Positions 24,804 through 33,192 of a stretch of 52,796 nt of DNA are shown piece by piece. Numbering within the stretch: position 1 is the stretch's first letter; every line of letters starts with the position of its first letter. Where the stretch lies: positions 1 to 52,796 of the forward strand of contig CAJTZQ010000018.1 of NCBI GenBank assembly GCA_910583795.1. Reading direction: 5' to 3'. The position numbers were made by a program, and so were the translations under genes. The notes under the pieces were generated by a model, which had not been told where the DNA came from, ran no database searches, and was given only the letters and a program-made list of their open reading frames with translations. The stretch is from an uncultured Muribaculaceae bacterium. GTDB taxonomy: Bacteria; Bacteroidota; Bacteroidia; Bacteroidales; Muribaculaceae.

Positions 24804-25253
24804 TTATTCTATAATCATGATGTCGCCGTCTTGAGGCACTGCATCTCCTGCGTTAACGAGGATTTTCTTAACAGTACCACCTTTACCGGCATGGATGTCG
24901 TTTTCCATTTTCATTGCCTCTATGATGCATACTGTGGCACCGTCGGCAACAACATCTCCTTCTTTAACCAGGAAATTCATCAAAGTGCCAGGCAGAGGAG
25001 CTTTAACTGCATATCCCGATGTCGGGGCTGCCTTTGGAGTCGCGATGATTTTCTCACCTGATTCAGTGCGAGGAGCTTTCATTGGGCTCTTCACAGGTTG
25101 AGAAACAGTGGTCTTGCTGCCCGGAGCCTTGTCGAGTTCCACGGTATAAGGCACTCCGTTAACTTCAACGTGCACTTCATTGTCGACAACATCTCCGATT
25201 TTTACGGAGAATTTTGTGCCGTTGATTTTGTATTTGTATTCTTTAAGTTTCAT
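24804..25253 (-). CDS. mmdC: Biotin carboxyl carrier subunit of the decarboxylase
   Basis: The 149-residue protein has an N-terminal strand-rich domain (1-50), a Pro/Lys-rich linker (about 50-80) and a C-terminal biotinyl domain with EAMKME, where Lys115 is the biotinylation site. It carries CO2 from the carboxyltransferase to the membrane beta subunit. It lies 32 bases upstream of the beta-subunit gene. Confidence 0.93.
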   Translation of the reverse strand: MKLKEYKYKINGTKFSVKIGDVVDNEVHVEVNGVPYTVELDKAPGSKTTVSQPVKSPMKAPRTESGEKIIATPKAAPTSGYAVKAPLPGTLMNFLVKEGDVVADGATVCIIEAMKMENDIHAGKGGTVKKILVNAGDAVPQDGDIMIIE

Positions 25254-25305
25254 GATTTATTGTCTGTTCAAATGAATATAAGAGTAATTTGGGGCTCTTA
25301 CTCGG

Positions 25306-25905
25306 TTAGGGGCGTGGGTTACGGTGGAGTTCCGGCATCACGCGAAGGTTATATATCTTTGAGTTCCATGGAGAATAGGCTCTCTTCATTCGTCTGATGG
25401 TGAGGATTGTGTCTTCGATGTCATGGCCTTCCCCGAAATGTTCAGATAGAGCAGCTGCAATAGCTGCAATAGCTTCTCCCGAATCAACTGCATGCATATC
25501 TTCTGTTGAAACACCTGCAGGTGTGGGTTTGGCAGTCTGACGTTTCTTTTTCTGCATCAAGCTCTGGGAAATTTTGCCAAATCCGAGGAAAAGGAGCGAA
25601 AGAATTGCGAGAGCTGAAACCACAATACACATTGCGATGATTGTGATGGCTCCACCCCAAGAATCATTTACTGCAGCGTTATGCGCTTTTTCAGCCTGCG
25701 ACATCTTGCGAGCAGTGGGACTCTCTTCGATATAGTTTACTTCCTCACTGGGTGTAGGGTCGGCAATAATTGTAGGCTGGTTGTCGTCAGTTGCCTCTAC
25801 GGCAACCGTGGATTCCCATGCCAATTCCTCTCCCTCAGCAGGCGCTGCAAAAGCAACGCCTGTGAGTGTGAGAGATATTGCCGCTGTCAAAAGAAATTTT
25901 TTCAT
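25306..25905 (-). CDS. mmdD: OadG-family decarboxylase subunit (gamma/delta type), extended
   Basis: The 199-residue protein has a signal-peptide-like start (MKKFLLTAAISLTLTGVAFA), an acidic stretch (about 22-65), one membrane segment (about 78-100, GAITIIAMCIVVSALAILSL) that matches the OadG/MmdD anchor, and a cytoplasmic tail. OadG subunits help assemble the pump around a metal site. It is more than twice the length of Klebsiella OadG, the extra sequence being the periplasmic leader and the C-terminal EHFGEGHDIEDTILTIRR part. Position between mmdA and mmdC supports the call. Confidence 0.82.
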   Translation of the reverse strand: MKKFLLTAAISLTLTGVAFAAPAEGEELAWESTVAVEATDDNQPTIIADPTPSEEVNYIEESPTARKMSQAEKAHNAAVNDSWGGAITIIAMCIVVSALAILSLLFLGFGKISQSLMQKKKRQTAKPTPAGVSTEDMHAVDSGEAIAAIAAALSEHFGEGHDIEDTILTIRRMKRAYSPWNSKIYNLRVMPELHRNPRP

Positions 25906-25926
25906 AAGCGGAATATATCAATGTGA

Positions 25927-27480
25927 TTATAGAGGAATGTTTCCGTGTTTCTTTGCGGGGTTCGTCAGCTTCTTGGTTGCAAGCATCTGAAGAGCGCGGA
26001 TGATGCGGAAACGAGTGTTGCGTGGTTCAATCACATCGTCGATATAACCGTATTTAGCCGCCTGGTATGGGTTGGCAAACAGCTTGCGGTATTCCTCTTC
26101 TTTCTCTTTGATGTAGGCAGCCGGATCTTCCGCAGCCTTGGCTTCTTTTGCGTAAAGCACACCTACGGCACCTTCTGCACCCATAACTGCAATCTCAGAG
26201 GTGGGCCATGCATAGTTGACATCACCGCGAAGTTGCTTACAGCTCATTACGATATGAGAGCCACCATAGCTCTTGCGAAGTGTGACAGTAACCTTAGGCA
26301 CAGTTGCCTCGCCATAAGCATAAAGAAGTTTGGCACCATGGAGGATTACACCATTGTATTCCTGACCTGTGCCGGGGAGGAATCCTGGAACATCGACAAG
26401 AGTAACCAAAGGAATATTGAATGCGTCGCAGAAACGAACGAAACGCGCTGCCTTGCGAGAAGCATTTGAATCAAGCACACCCGCAAGCACTTTAGGCTGG
26501 TTTGCCACGATTCCGACTGATTGACCGTTGAAACGGGCAAAGCCGATAATAATATTCTTTGCGTAGTCTTTTTGAACTTCGAGGAATTCACCGTTGTCAA
26601 CGATAGAGCTGATGACTTCATACATGTCGTAAGACATTTTCGCACTCTCCGGAATGATCTCATTGAGTTTGTCTTCAAGACGGTCGATGGGGTCATCGCA
26701 AGCCACGAGAGGTGTTTCCTCCATGTTGTTCTGAGGCATATAGCTGAGGAGTTGACGTATGATAAACAATGCTTCCTCGCCATTCTCAGCTGCGAAGTGT
26801 GTCACTCCGCTCTTTGTAGAGTGTACCGAAGCACCGCCGAGTTGCTCTTGAGTAACGTCTTCGCCTGTCACAGTCTTTACAACTGTAGGACCTGTAAGGA
26901 ACATGTAGGATATGCCTTTTGCCATGATAGTAAAGTCGGTGAGGGCAGGGCTGTAAACTGCTCCACCTGCACATGGACCAAGGATTGCAGAAATCTGTGG
27001 GATAACGCCAGAAGCGAGAATGTTGCGCTGGAAGATTTCAGAATATCCTGCAAGTGCGTTGATGCCCTCCTGGATGCGTGCGCCGCCCGAGTCGTTGAGA
27101 CCGATAACCGGAGCACCCATTTTCATGGCGAGATCCATCACTTTGCAGATCTTCTGTGCCATGGTTTCTGAAAGAGAACCGCCATAAACGGTGAAGTCTT
27201 GTGCGAAAACGTATACAAGACGTCCCTCGATTGTGCCGAAACCTGTTACGACACCATCACCAAGGATATGTTTCTTGTCTTGACCGAAGTTTGTGCAACG
27301 GTGTGTTACAAACATGTCAAGTTCCTCAAAGCTGCCTTCGTCGAGAAGCTGGGCGATACGTTCGCGAGCTGTGTATTTACCTTTTGCGTGCTGTTTCTCG
27401 ATGGCTTTTTCACCACCACCGAGACGTGCTTGCGCACGCTTCTCGATGAGCTCTTGAATCTTTTCTTGTGCTGTGCTCAT
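25927..27480 (-). CDS. mmdA: Methylmalonyl-CoA decarboxylase alpha / acyl-CoA carboxylase carboxyltransferase subunit
   Basis: The 517-residue carboxyltransferase removes the carboxyl group from methylmalonyl-CoA onto biotin, yielding propionyl-CoA. It has two crotonase-like halves with GGARIQEGINALAGYSEIF, GPCAGGAVYSPALTDF, the oxyanion-type DVPGFLPGTGQE and YGGSHIVMSCK, all standard for PCC-beta/MmdA. The N-terminus contains KGKYTARERI. The adjacent epimerase and sodium-pump subunits indicate the decarboxylase direction in vivo. Confidence 0.95.
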   Translation of the reverse strand: MSTAQEKIQELIEKRAQARLGGGEKAIEKQHAKGKYTARERIAQLLDEGSFEELDMFVTHRCTNFGQDKKHILGDGVVTGFGTIEGRLVYVFAQDFTVYGGSLSETMAQKICKVMDLAMKMGAPVIGLNDSGGARIQEGINALAGYSEIFQRNILASGVIPQISAILGPCAGGAVYSPALTDFTIMAKGISYMFLTGPTVVKTVTGEDVTQEQLGGASVHSTKSGVTHFAAENGEEALFIIRQLLSYMPQNNMEETPLVACDDPIDRLEDKLNEIIPESAKMSYDMYEVISSIVDNGEFLEVQKDYAKNIIIGFARFNGQSVGIVANQPKVLAGVLDSNASRKAARFVRFCDAFNIPLVTLVDVPGFLPGTGQEYNGVILHGAKLLYAYGEATVPKVTVTLRKSYGGSHIVMSCKQLRGDVNYAWPTSEIAVMGAEGAVGVLYAKEAKAAEDPAAYIKEKEEEYRKLFANPYQAAKYGYIDDVIEPRNTRFRIIRALQMLATKKLTNPAKKHGNIPL

Positions 27481-27523
27481 TATATAATATTGATTTGTGT
27501 TTGTATGGAATTGTCAATCCCGA

Positions 27524-27943
27524 TTATTTGTTGGGATCTTCGCAAAGTTCAGTGAGTACTGCCTCAGTCGACTTCGGGTGAAGGAAAGCGATGTGAAGAC
27601 CGTCTGCGCCGCCACGAGGAGCTTTGTCGATCAATTTAACGCCTTTCTCTTCAGCTTCTGCAAGAGCATTCGCAACGCCATCTTCAACTGCAAATGCAAT
27701 GTGATGCATTCCACCTCTTCCGCCATTCTTTTCTATAAATTTGGCTATTGTGCTTTCTGGAGATGTGGCTTCGAGAAGTTCAATCTTAGTGTCGCCCACC
27801 TTGATGAACGCTGTGGTTACCTTCTGGTCTTCTACCACTTCTTTCTTGTAGCATTTGAGACCGAGAACTGTCTCGTAGTATGCGATTGCCTTCTCAAGAT
27901 CTGGAACGGCTATTCCGATGTGCTCGATGTGAGAAATTTTCAT
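27524..27943 (-). CDS. mce: Methylmalonyl-CoA epimerase
   Basis: Mce interconverts the R and S forms of methylmalonyl-CoA, linking methylmalonyl-CoA mutase (from succinyl-CoA) to the decarboxylase. The 139-residue VOC-fold protein has metal ligands in IEHIGIAV (His8), MHHIAFAV and the Glu in STEAVLTELCE near the end. It is the first gene of the five-gene operon, 43 bases ahead of mmdA, with a good promoter upstream. Confidence 0.95.
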   Translation of the reverse strand: MKISHIEHIGIAVPDLEKAIAYYETVLGLKCYKKEVVEDQKVTTAFIKVGDTKIELLEATSPESTIAKFIEKNGGRGGMHHIAFAVEDGVANALAEAEEKGVKLIDKAPRGGADGLHIAFLHPKSTEAVLTELCEDPNK

Positions 27944-28023
27944 GTGATTTAAGTTTTTTTTGTGTTGTTGATTGTTGTGGAAAATTATTTATAGCCTCTT
28001 TTAGGAAGAGGCAAAACTCTTTG

Positions 28024-28055
28024 CAAATGTAGGTATTTTTATTGAATTAGTCAAG
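28024..28055 (-). promoter_or_regulatory. Promoter of the mce-mmd operon
   Basis: CTTG (28052-28055), 20 bases, TACATTTG (28024-28031) on the minus strand, giving a leader of about 75 bases before mce. Confidence 0.65.
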
Positions 28056-28168
28056 AAAAAATGCAAATATTGATGTTTCTAAGCTAATAAGGTGTAATAG
28101 TGGAGCAAATGTTATGGTTATTTATAAAAAAATTCCGATATTTGCAGAAAAATTAATCCAGCGTAATT

Positions 28169-29176
28169 ATGGAGATAACACCTAAGAGCCTCGCGGCTCT
28201 AACGGGAGGAAGCGTGGATGGAGATGAAAACGCGGTAATAAATGGATTTGCCAAAATTGAGGAAGCAAAGACTGGTGACCTCAGTTTCATAGCAAATCCT
28301 AAATATTCACATTATATCCACACCACTAATGCAACCGCAGTATTGGTAGGTAAAGATTTTGAAACGGAAGGGAAGGTTTCGCCGACATTAATCAGAGTCG
28401 ATGACCCTTATGCAACTTTGGCATTGCTCCTCCGTATGATCGAAGACATGAAACCGAAGCCGGAAGGCGTGGAACAGCCGTCGTTTGTTTCAGAAGGTGT
28501 CGAGCTTCCTGAGCATGTATATGTCGGGGCTTTCGCATATATCGGTAAAAATGTGAAGCTTGGTAAAAATGTAAAGATATATCCTCAAGTGTATATCGGA
28601 GATGACTGTGTGATAGGCGATGACAGTATAATAAGAGCTGGCGTGAAGATATATGAGGGTTGTAAGATCGGCTCAAGATGTATTATACATTCCGGGGCTG
28701 TCATTGGTGCTGACGGATTTGGATTCGCTCCTAAAGACGGCAAATTTGAAAAAATCCCTCAGACTGGCATAGTGGTTATCGAAGATGATGTCGAGATAGG
28801 TGCCAATACTACTATAGACAGGGCGACATTCGGTTGCACGACTGTAGGAAGCGGTACCAAGCTTGACAACCTTATCATGGTGGCACATAATGTCAAGATC
28901 GGAGAGAATAATGTTTTCGCCTCGCAGACCGGGATCGCCGGTTCAACGCAAATCGGAAATAACAATATGATTGGTGGCCAATGTGGATTCGCCGGACACA
29001 TCAAGGTTGGAAATTACAATGAGATCGGAGCTCAGTCGGGAATCCCGAACAATGTCGGTGATAGAAACCGGCTCATGGGCTATCCTGCGATTGAGGCTCG
29101 TCAATTTGCGAAAAACCAGGTTTATATCAAAAATCTCGGTAAATTGTATGAAGAACTAAAAAACATCAAAAAATAA
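28169..29176 (+). CDS. lpxD: UDP-3-O-acyl-glucosamine N-acyltransferase
   Basis: LpxD adds the amide-linked hydroxyacyl chain in lipid A synthesis. The 335-residue protein has the uridine-binding N-terminal domain (about 1-100, SFIANPKYSHY) and a hexapeptide-repeat beta-helix (about 105-300); the catalytic histidine lies in MVAHNVKIGENN (about residue 237). The stop codon overlaps the next start by one base (TAATG), so lpxD and lpxC/fabZ are translationally coupled. Confidence 0.96.
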   Translation: MEITPKSLAALTGGSVDGDENAVINGFAKIEEAKTGDLSFIANPKYSHYIHTTNATAVLVGKDFETEGKVSPTLIRVDDPYATLALLLRMIEDMKPKPEGVEQPSFVSEGVELPEHVYVGAFAYIGKNVKLGKNVKIYPQVYIGDDCVIGDDSIIRAGVKIYEGCKIGSRCIIHSGAVIGADGFGFAPKDGKFEKIPQTGIVVIEDDVEIGANTTIDRATFGCTTVGSGTKLDNLIMVAHNVKIGENNVFASQTGIAGSTQIGNNNMIGGQCGFAGHIKVGNYNEIGAQSGIPNNVGDRNRLMGYPAIEARQFAKNQVYIKNLGKLYEELKNIKK

Positions 29177-30558
29177 TGAAACAGCTCACCCTAAAATCCT
29201 CGTTCACGGTAAGTGGCAAGGGATTACATTCCGGGCTTGAGATCACGGCTAAATTTTTGCCGGCGCCCGAAAACCACGGATACAAGTTTAAACGTGTGGA
29301 TATCGAGGGACAGCCTATAGTAGATGCTTTGGCAGAAAATGTTGTCGATACTCAGAGAGGCACCGTGGTCGGTAAGAATGACGTGAGAATCAGTACTGTA
29401 GAACATGCTCTTGCCGCTCTATACGCTGCTTCGATCGACAATTGCCTTATTGAGGTGAACGGGCCTGAACTTCCTATTCTTGATGGGAGTGCCATACACT
29501 ATGTCAAAGCGATCGAGGAAACTGGTCTTGTGGAACAGTCTGCCGATAAAGATTTCTATATAATAAAGGAGAAGATTCGTTTCAAGGACGAAGAAACCGG
29601 GTCTCAGATCACAATATATCCGGATGATCATTTCAGCGTGGAGGTTATGGTGGAATATAATTCCAAGGTTCTCCCCAATCAGTTTGCGGTGCTCGACGAT
29701 GTAGCCGAATTCAAGCAGGAAGTGGCAAGTGCCCGTACATTTGTTTTTGTAAGGGAAATCGAGGCTCTTTTGCAACACGGACTTATCAAGGGTGGAGATA
29801 TCGATAACGCTATAGTGATTTATGATGAGCCGGTAAGTCAGGAGAATATTGACCGCCTTTGTGATTTGATGGGTGTACCCCGCATGAAAGTAGGCGAGCT
29901 TGGATATATTAATCCGGCGCCGCTTACATGGGATAATGAACCCGCACGGCATAAGCTAATGGACGTTATAGGGGATCTTGCGCTTATAGGTCGTCCCATC
30001 AAAGGACGTGTGGTTGCAATCCGACCGGGTCATACAGTAAATAATAAGTTCACACGAATGATCCGTAAGGAAGTGCGTCACACCGAGATCCAGTCGCCTT
30101 ACTATAATCCTAACACAGAACCTGTGCTTGATGTGAACGCTATTCGCAAGTTACTTCCCCACCGTTATCCGTTCCTTTTGATCGATAAGGTCATAGATAT
30201 AGATAAGAAACATTGCGTGGCAGTAAAAAATGTCACTGTAAACGAGCCATTCTTTCCCGGACATTTCCCGCAGGAGCCCGTGATGCCGGGTGTGCTTCAA
30301 GTTGAAGCAATGGCACAGGCGGCAGGTGTGCTTGTGTTAAATTATCTTGAGGAACCTGAAAAATATAGCACATATTTCTTGAAGATAGACAACGTAAAGT
30401 TCCGTCAAAAGGTAGTTCCGGGAAATACCTTGTTGCTAAATGTAAGCCTTATGACTGAGATCAGACGTGGTTGTGCGGTAGTTAAGGGGTATGCTTTCGT
30501 TGGAGAAAAAATTGTCTGCGAAGCTGAGTTTATGGCACAGATAATTAAGAACAAATAA
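29176..30558 (+). CDS. lpxC/fabZ: Bifunctional LpxC deacetylase / FabZ dehydratase fusion
   Basis: The first 300 residues are LpxC, the zinc deacetylase that commits to lipid A (VEHALAAL, DGSAIHYVKAIEETG, ARTFVFVREIEAL, IRPGHTVNNKF). From about residue 318 comes FabZ, the 3-hydroxyacyl-ACP dehydratase (LLPHRYPFLLIDKV and PFFPGHFPQEPVMPGVLQVE, with its catalytic His and Glu). The fusion (460 residues) is a known Bacteroidetes arrangement and joins the two enzymes competing for hydroxymyristoyl-ACP. It is one base overlapped with lpxD and 19 bases ahead of lpxA. Confidence 0.97.
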   Translation: MKQLTLKSSFTVSGKGLHSGLEITAKFLPAPENHGYKFKRVDIEGQPIVDALAENVVDTQRGTVVGKNDVRISTVEHALAALYAASIDNCLIEVNGPELPILDGSAIHYVKAIEETGLVEQSADKDFYIIKEKIRFKDEETGSQITIYPDDHFSVEVMVEYNSKVLPNQFAVLDDVAEFKQEVASARTFVFVREIEALLQHGLIKGGDIDNAIVIYDEPVSQENIDRLCDLMGVPRMKVGELGYINPAPLTWDNEPARHKLMDVIGDLALIGRPIKGRVVAIRPGHTVNNKFTRMIRKEVRHTEIQSPYYNPNTEPVLDVNAIRKLLPHRYPFLLIDKVIDIDKKHCVAVKNVTVNEPFFPGHFPQEPVMPGVLQVEAMAQAAGVLVLNYLEEPEKYSTYFLKIDNVKFRQKVVPGNTLLLNVSLMTEIRRGCAVVKGYAFVGEKIVCEAEFMAQIIKNK

Positions 30559-30577
30559 CAGACATCCTACTATAGTA

Positions 30578-31351
30578 ATGAACACAATGTATTATGTTCA
30601 TCCCGATGCAAAAATCGGGAATAATGTAAAGATAGGTAATTTCACCAATATATATGATAATGTAGAAATTGGTGACAATTGTGAGATAGCCGGGAATGTC
30701 ACTATATTTCCTGGCGCCAGAATAGGGTCGGGTGTGAAGATATTTCCGGGTGCTGTCATATCTGCAATTCCCCAAGATTTGAAATTCAAAGGTGAAGAGA
30801 CATTCGCTTATGTGGGTGACGGCACAACTCTTCGTGAATGTGTGACAGTGAACCGTGGCACAGCCTCAAAGGGGAAAACCGTGGTCGGTAAGAATTGCCT
30901 CATCATGGCATATAATCATATAGCACATGATTGCGTGATAGGTAACAGGGTGATAATGTCTAATGCCTGTCAACTTGCCGGTGAGGTTGTTGTTGATGAT
31001 TTTGCCGTTATAGGCGGAGGCAGTCTTGTGCATCAATTCTGTCATCTTGGAAGAAACATAATGCTTCAGGGAGGCGCGTTGGTAAATAAAGATATTCCAC
31101 CGTATGTAAAGGCAGCCCGTGAACCTATTTCTTATGTTGGGCTGAATACAATAGGGCTTCATCGTAATGGTTTTTCTCCTGAAGACATTCAGAAAATCGC
31201 AGAAATTTATCGTGTGCTTTATTTGAGCGATTTGAATGTGACGAATGCCATTAAATTGATTCAAGAAACATTGCCTGAATCTCCTTACAGAGATGAGATC
31301 GTAGACTTCGTGGCAAATTCCAACAGAGGCGTTATCCGTTCAGCAATCTGA
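30578..31351 (+). CDS. lpxA: UDP-N-acetylglucosamine O-acyltransferase
   Basis: LpxA performs the first acylation of UDP-GlcNAc for lipid A. The 257-residue protein has the left-handed beta-helix (about 1-185) with AYNHIAHDCVIGN, containing the catalytic histidine (about 122), and the C-terminal helical domain starting near YVGLNTIGLHRNGFS. An ATG nine bases downstream is an alternative start. It ends the lpxD-lpxC/fabZ-lpxA operon. Confidence 0.96.
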   Translation: MNTMYYVHPDAKIGNNVKIGNFTNIYDNVEIGDNCEIAGNVTIFPGARIGSGVKIFPGAVISAIPQDLKFKGEETFAYVGDGTTLRECVTVNRGTASKGKTVVGKNCLIMAYNHIAHDCVIGNRVIMSNACQLAGEVVVDDFAVIGGGSLVHQFCHLGRNIMLQGGALVNKDIPPYVKAAREPISYVGLNTIGLHRNGFSPEDIQKIAEIYRVLYLSDLNVTNAIKLIQETLPESPYRDEIVDFVANSNRGVIRSAI

Positions 31352-31370
31352 TCCATTTAAGCATTACAAT

Positions 31371-31410
31371 AAAAAGCGGCATTTGCATGAAAATGTGAAT
31401 GCCGCTTTTT
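31371..31410 (+). terminator. lpx operon terminator
   Basis: A 13-bp stem (AAAAAGCGGCATT with AATGCCGCTTTTT), 19 bases after the lpxA stop, ending in a T-run. Confidence 0.85.
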
Positions 31411-31465
31411 CTATAATGTTATGATAAAATCTATTTAGAATCGGTTAAGTAGGAATTATATATTG

Positions 31466-31513
31466 ATACAAACAATGATAGCAGGCTTTTGAACCTGCTA
31501 TCATTGTTTGTAT
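31466..31513 (-). terminator. Terminator of rpmB-rpmG-DUF4295
   Basis: A perfect 20-bp stem (31466-31485 with 31494-31513), 8-base loop, beginning 20 bases after the DUF4295 stop on the minus strand. Confidence 0.85.
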
Positions 31514-31533
31514 ATTGTTGTGAATTTTGGAAA

Positions 31534-31683
31534 TCACTTCAATGCAGCCTGAACTGCGTCGTTGGGCACCATTTCCTCTTTGAAGATATAAGCGCCTGTT
31601 TTAGGAGATTTCTCCATGATGATAATTTTGCTGAAGGTGCGTCCTTCACCCTTCTGAAGAGACGCGACGGTTTTCTTTGCCAT
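31534..31683 (-). CDS. DUF4295 small ribosome-operon protein
   Basis: Translating the minus strand from the ATG at 31681-31683 to the TGA at 31534-31536 gives 49 residues starting MAKKTVASLQKGEGRTFSKI and ending NDAVQAALK. This is the Bacteroidetes DUF4295 family, which regularly follows rpmG. It is small and basic, like a ribosomal protein, but its role is not established as far as I know. It starts 13 bases after rpmG and precedes a terminator. Confidence 0.9.
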   Translation of the reverse strand: MAKKTVASLQKGEGRTFSKIIIMEKSPKTGAYIFKEEMVPNDAVQAALK

Positions 31684-31696
31684 GGGTCAGTGGTGC

Positions 31697-31885
31697 TTAT
31701 TTAATTTCTTTATGAATGGTCATTCTCTTAAGGATGGGGTTGTATTTTTTCAACTCCAGACGTCCTGTTGTGTTTTTGCGGTTTTTAGTGGTGATGTATC
31801 TTGACATTCCGGGCATACCGCTGGCTTTGTGTTCGGTGCATTCAAGGATTACCTGCACTCTATTGCCTTTAGCTTTCTTTGCCAT
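31697..31885 (-). CDS. rpmG: 50S ribosomal protein L33
   Basis: The 62-residue protein reads MAKKAKGNRVQVILECTEHK at the start and has KNTTGRLELKKYNP, the L33 signature. Only one cysteine is seen (LECTEH), so this is the zinc-free (C-minus) form rather than the four-Cys form. It is the middle gene of rpmB-rpmG-DUF4295. Confidence 0.95.
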   Translation of the reverse strand: MAKKAKGNRVQVILECTEHKASGMPGMSRYITTKNRKNTTGRLELKKYNPILKRMTIHKEIK

Positions 31886-31901
31886 AGTTTAGAAATTCTG
31901 T

Positions 31902-32165
31902 TTAAAAAGAAACGATTGTGATGTCTTTGAAGTCGAGGTTACCTTCCTTCTCTGCTTTCTTAAGAGCGGCGTTCAAGCCAATCTTATTGATTGTGCGGAG
32001 TGCGTGAGCTGAAACAAGAAGCTCAATCCACATATCCTGCTCAACCCAATAGAATTTCTTCTTGTGGAGGTTGACGTTGAATTTGCGTTTTGTGCGACGC
32101 TTAGAGTGGGAAACATTGTTGCCCACAGAAGCTTTTTTGCCTGAAATCTGACAAACTTTTGACAT
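31902..32165 (-). CDS. rpmB: 50S ribosomal protein L28
   Basis: The 87-residue L28 begins MSKVCQISGKKASVGNNVSH and has KRKFNVNLHKKKFYW. It is the first gene of the unit, behind a strong promoter and a leader of about 110 bases with a conserved-looking hairpin. The product ends DFKDITIVSF. Confidence 0.96.
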   Translation of the reverse strand: MSKVCQISGKKASVGNNVSHSKRRTKRKFNVNLHKKKFYWVEQDMWIELLVSAHALRTINKIGLNAALKKAEKEGNLDFKDITIVSF

Positions 32166-32280
32166 GGCTGTTGTTTTTTAATTGAATAAAAAATCACTTA
32201 GGGGCTTGAGGCCGCCATCTCAGTTCTCATATCGTCACCGGGCGCATCTAAACGGTGACTTTCAAGGATGTGCCACAAAC
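32166..32280 (-). promoter_or_regulatory. Structured 5' leader of rpmB
   Basis: Between the promoter and the rpmB ATG lies about 110 bases, which is long for a ribosomal gene here. On the minus strand it is more GC-rich than nearby spacers and contains a 7-bp hairpin, GTCACCG/CGGTGAC (32253-32259 with 32234-32240), with a 12-base loop, and a second GC-rich patch (GATGGCGGCCTCAAGCC) nearer the gene. It may be an autoregulatory ribosomal-protein leader. Confidence 0.45.
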
Positions 32281-32286
32281 CGGGTG

Positions 32287-32318
32287 CAAAATTAGTTAAA
32301 TTCTGCAACATATGCAAA
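32287..32318 (-). promoter_or_regulatory. Promoter of rpmB-rpmG-DUF4295
   Basis: TTTG (32315-32318), 20 bases, TAATTTTG (32287-32294) on the minus strand: a complete match to the Bacteroidetes consensus. Confidence 0.8.
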
Positions 32319-32382
32319 TCTAAGTGTCTTAAAATTTGAGAAAATATCAGATTGCTAATTTTTTTGAGGCAACTTCAATTGT

Positions 32383-33192
32383 TTAGTCGTCGTTTACGTC
32401 GTCTTGCATCTCGTAAGTGTTGCGCAGTAGATTAATAAGCATTACCATTCCATGGTTTGTAGCGCTTTCAATAACCATATTCCTGTCTCCTTTGAAATGC
32501 AGACACTCGCTGACCACTGTTTCTCCGTATTTTACTGCAATCCACACCGTGCCTACAGGTTTGAATTTGGTCCCACCTTCAGGACCTGCAATTCCTGTAG
32601 TAGCTATAGCGCAATCTGTACGCATCAGCTTTGCAACTCCTTTAGCCATGGCTTCCGCCACGTTTTTGCTTACCGCCCCATCTCTTGATATGTCAGATTT
32701 GGGGACACCCAGAACATCCGTCTTGACATCATTTGCATAGCTCACCACACTGCCGAGGAAATATGATGAAGATCCCGGCACCTGAACAATCCTGTGGGCA
32801 AGGTTGCCTCCTGTGCAGCTTTCAGCGCAAGACACGGTCAATTCCCTTTCATGCAATAATTCCCCAAGCACCTGTGCCACTGTCTTATCTTCTGTGGCGA
32901 CCACATCTTGTGAGAATATCTGGTTGAGATTGCTGTGATAGCGGTTCATGTTGAAACGCAGCAGTTCCACTCCTGAGTCCATGCCTGTGAGTGTTATCTT
33001 GGTGACAAGGCTTGATGTGTCGATGGTGATTTTTACAAATTCAGGAAGTTGAGCTTCGAAATGTTTGATGACCTTGTTTAATTCCTGGCGTGTATAGCCA
33101 TAGATAACGATATGTCGGGTTTCCGTGTGAAGGTTTTTCACTTTTGCGGATTCTGATGCTTCTTTTTTCTTGTTCATGCTTGCGAAAGTCAT
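32383..33192 (-). CDS. CinA-type protein without the N-terminal MoCF domain (PncC-like)
   Basis: The 269-residue protein consists of a KH-like linker domain (about 28-95) and a C-terminal nicotinamide-nucleotide amidohydrolase domain with CAESCTGG (catalytic Ser125) and TTGIAGPEGG. The amidase recycles NMN to nicotinate mononucleotide. Full CinA proteins are about 415 residues with an N-terminal MoCF domain (ADP-ribose pyrophosphatase); that domain is absent. The start at 33192 overlaps the tsaD stop (ATGA), which fixes the coupling and argues against an upstream extension, because tsaD occupies that DNA. Confidence 0.88.
   Translation of the reverse strand: MTFASMNKKKEASESAKVKNLHTETRHIVIYGYTRQELNKVIKHFEAQLPEFVKITIDTSSLVTKITLTGMDSGVELLRFNMNRYHSNLNQIFSQDVVATEDKTVAQVLGELLHERELTVSCAESCTGGNLAHRIVQVPGSSSYFLGSVVSYANDVKTDVLGVPKSDISRDGAVSKNVAEAMAKGVAKLMRTDCAIATTGIAGPEGGTKFKPVGTVWIAVKYGETVVSECLHFKGDRNMVIESATNHGMVMLINLLRNTYEMQDDVNDD

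Noticed and set aside
26521..27171. Plus-strand open frame of 216 codons opposite mmdA
   Set aside because: Antisense to a conserved carboxyltransferase gene and without any protein signature.
31474..31520. Repeated TGATAGCAGG / CCTGCTATCA segments considered as a CRISPR-like repeat
   Set aside because: It is one inverted pair forming a terminator stem, with no spacer-repeat periodicity.
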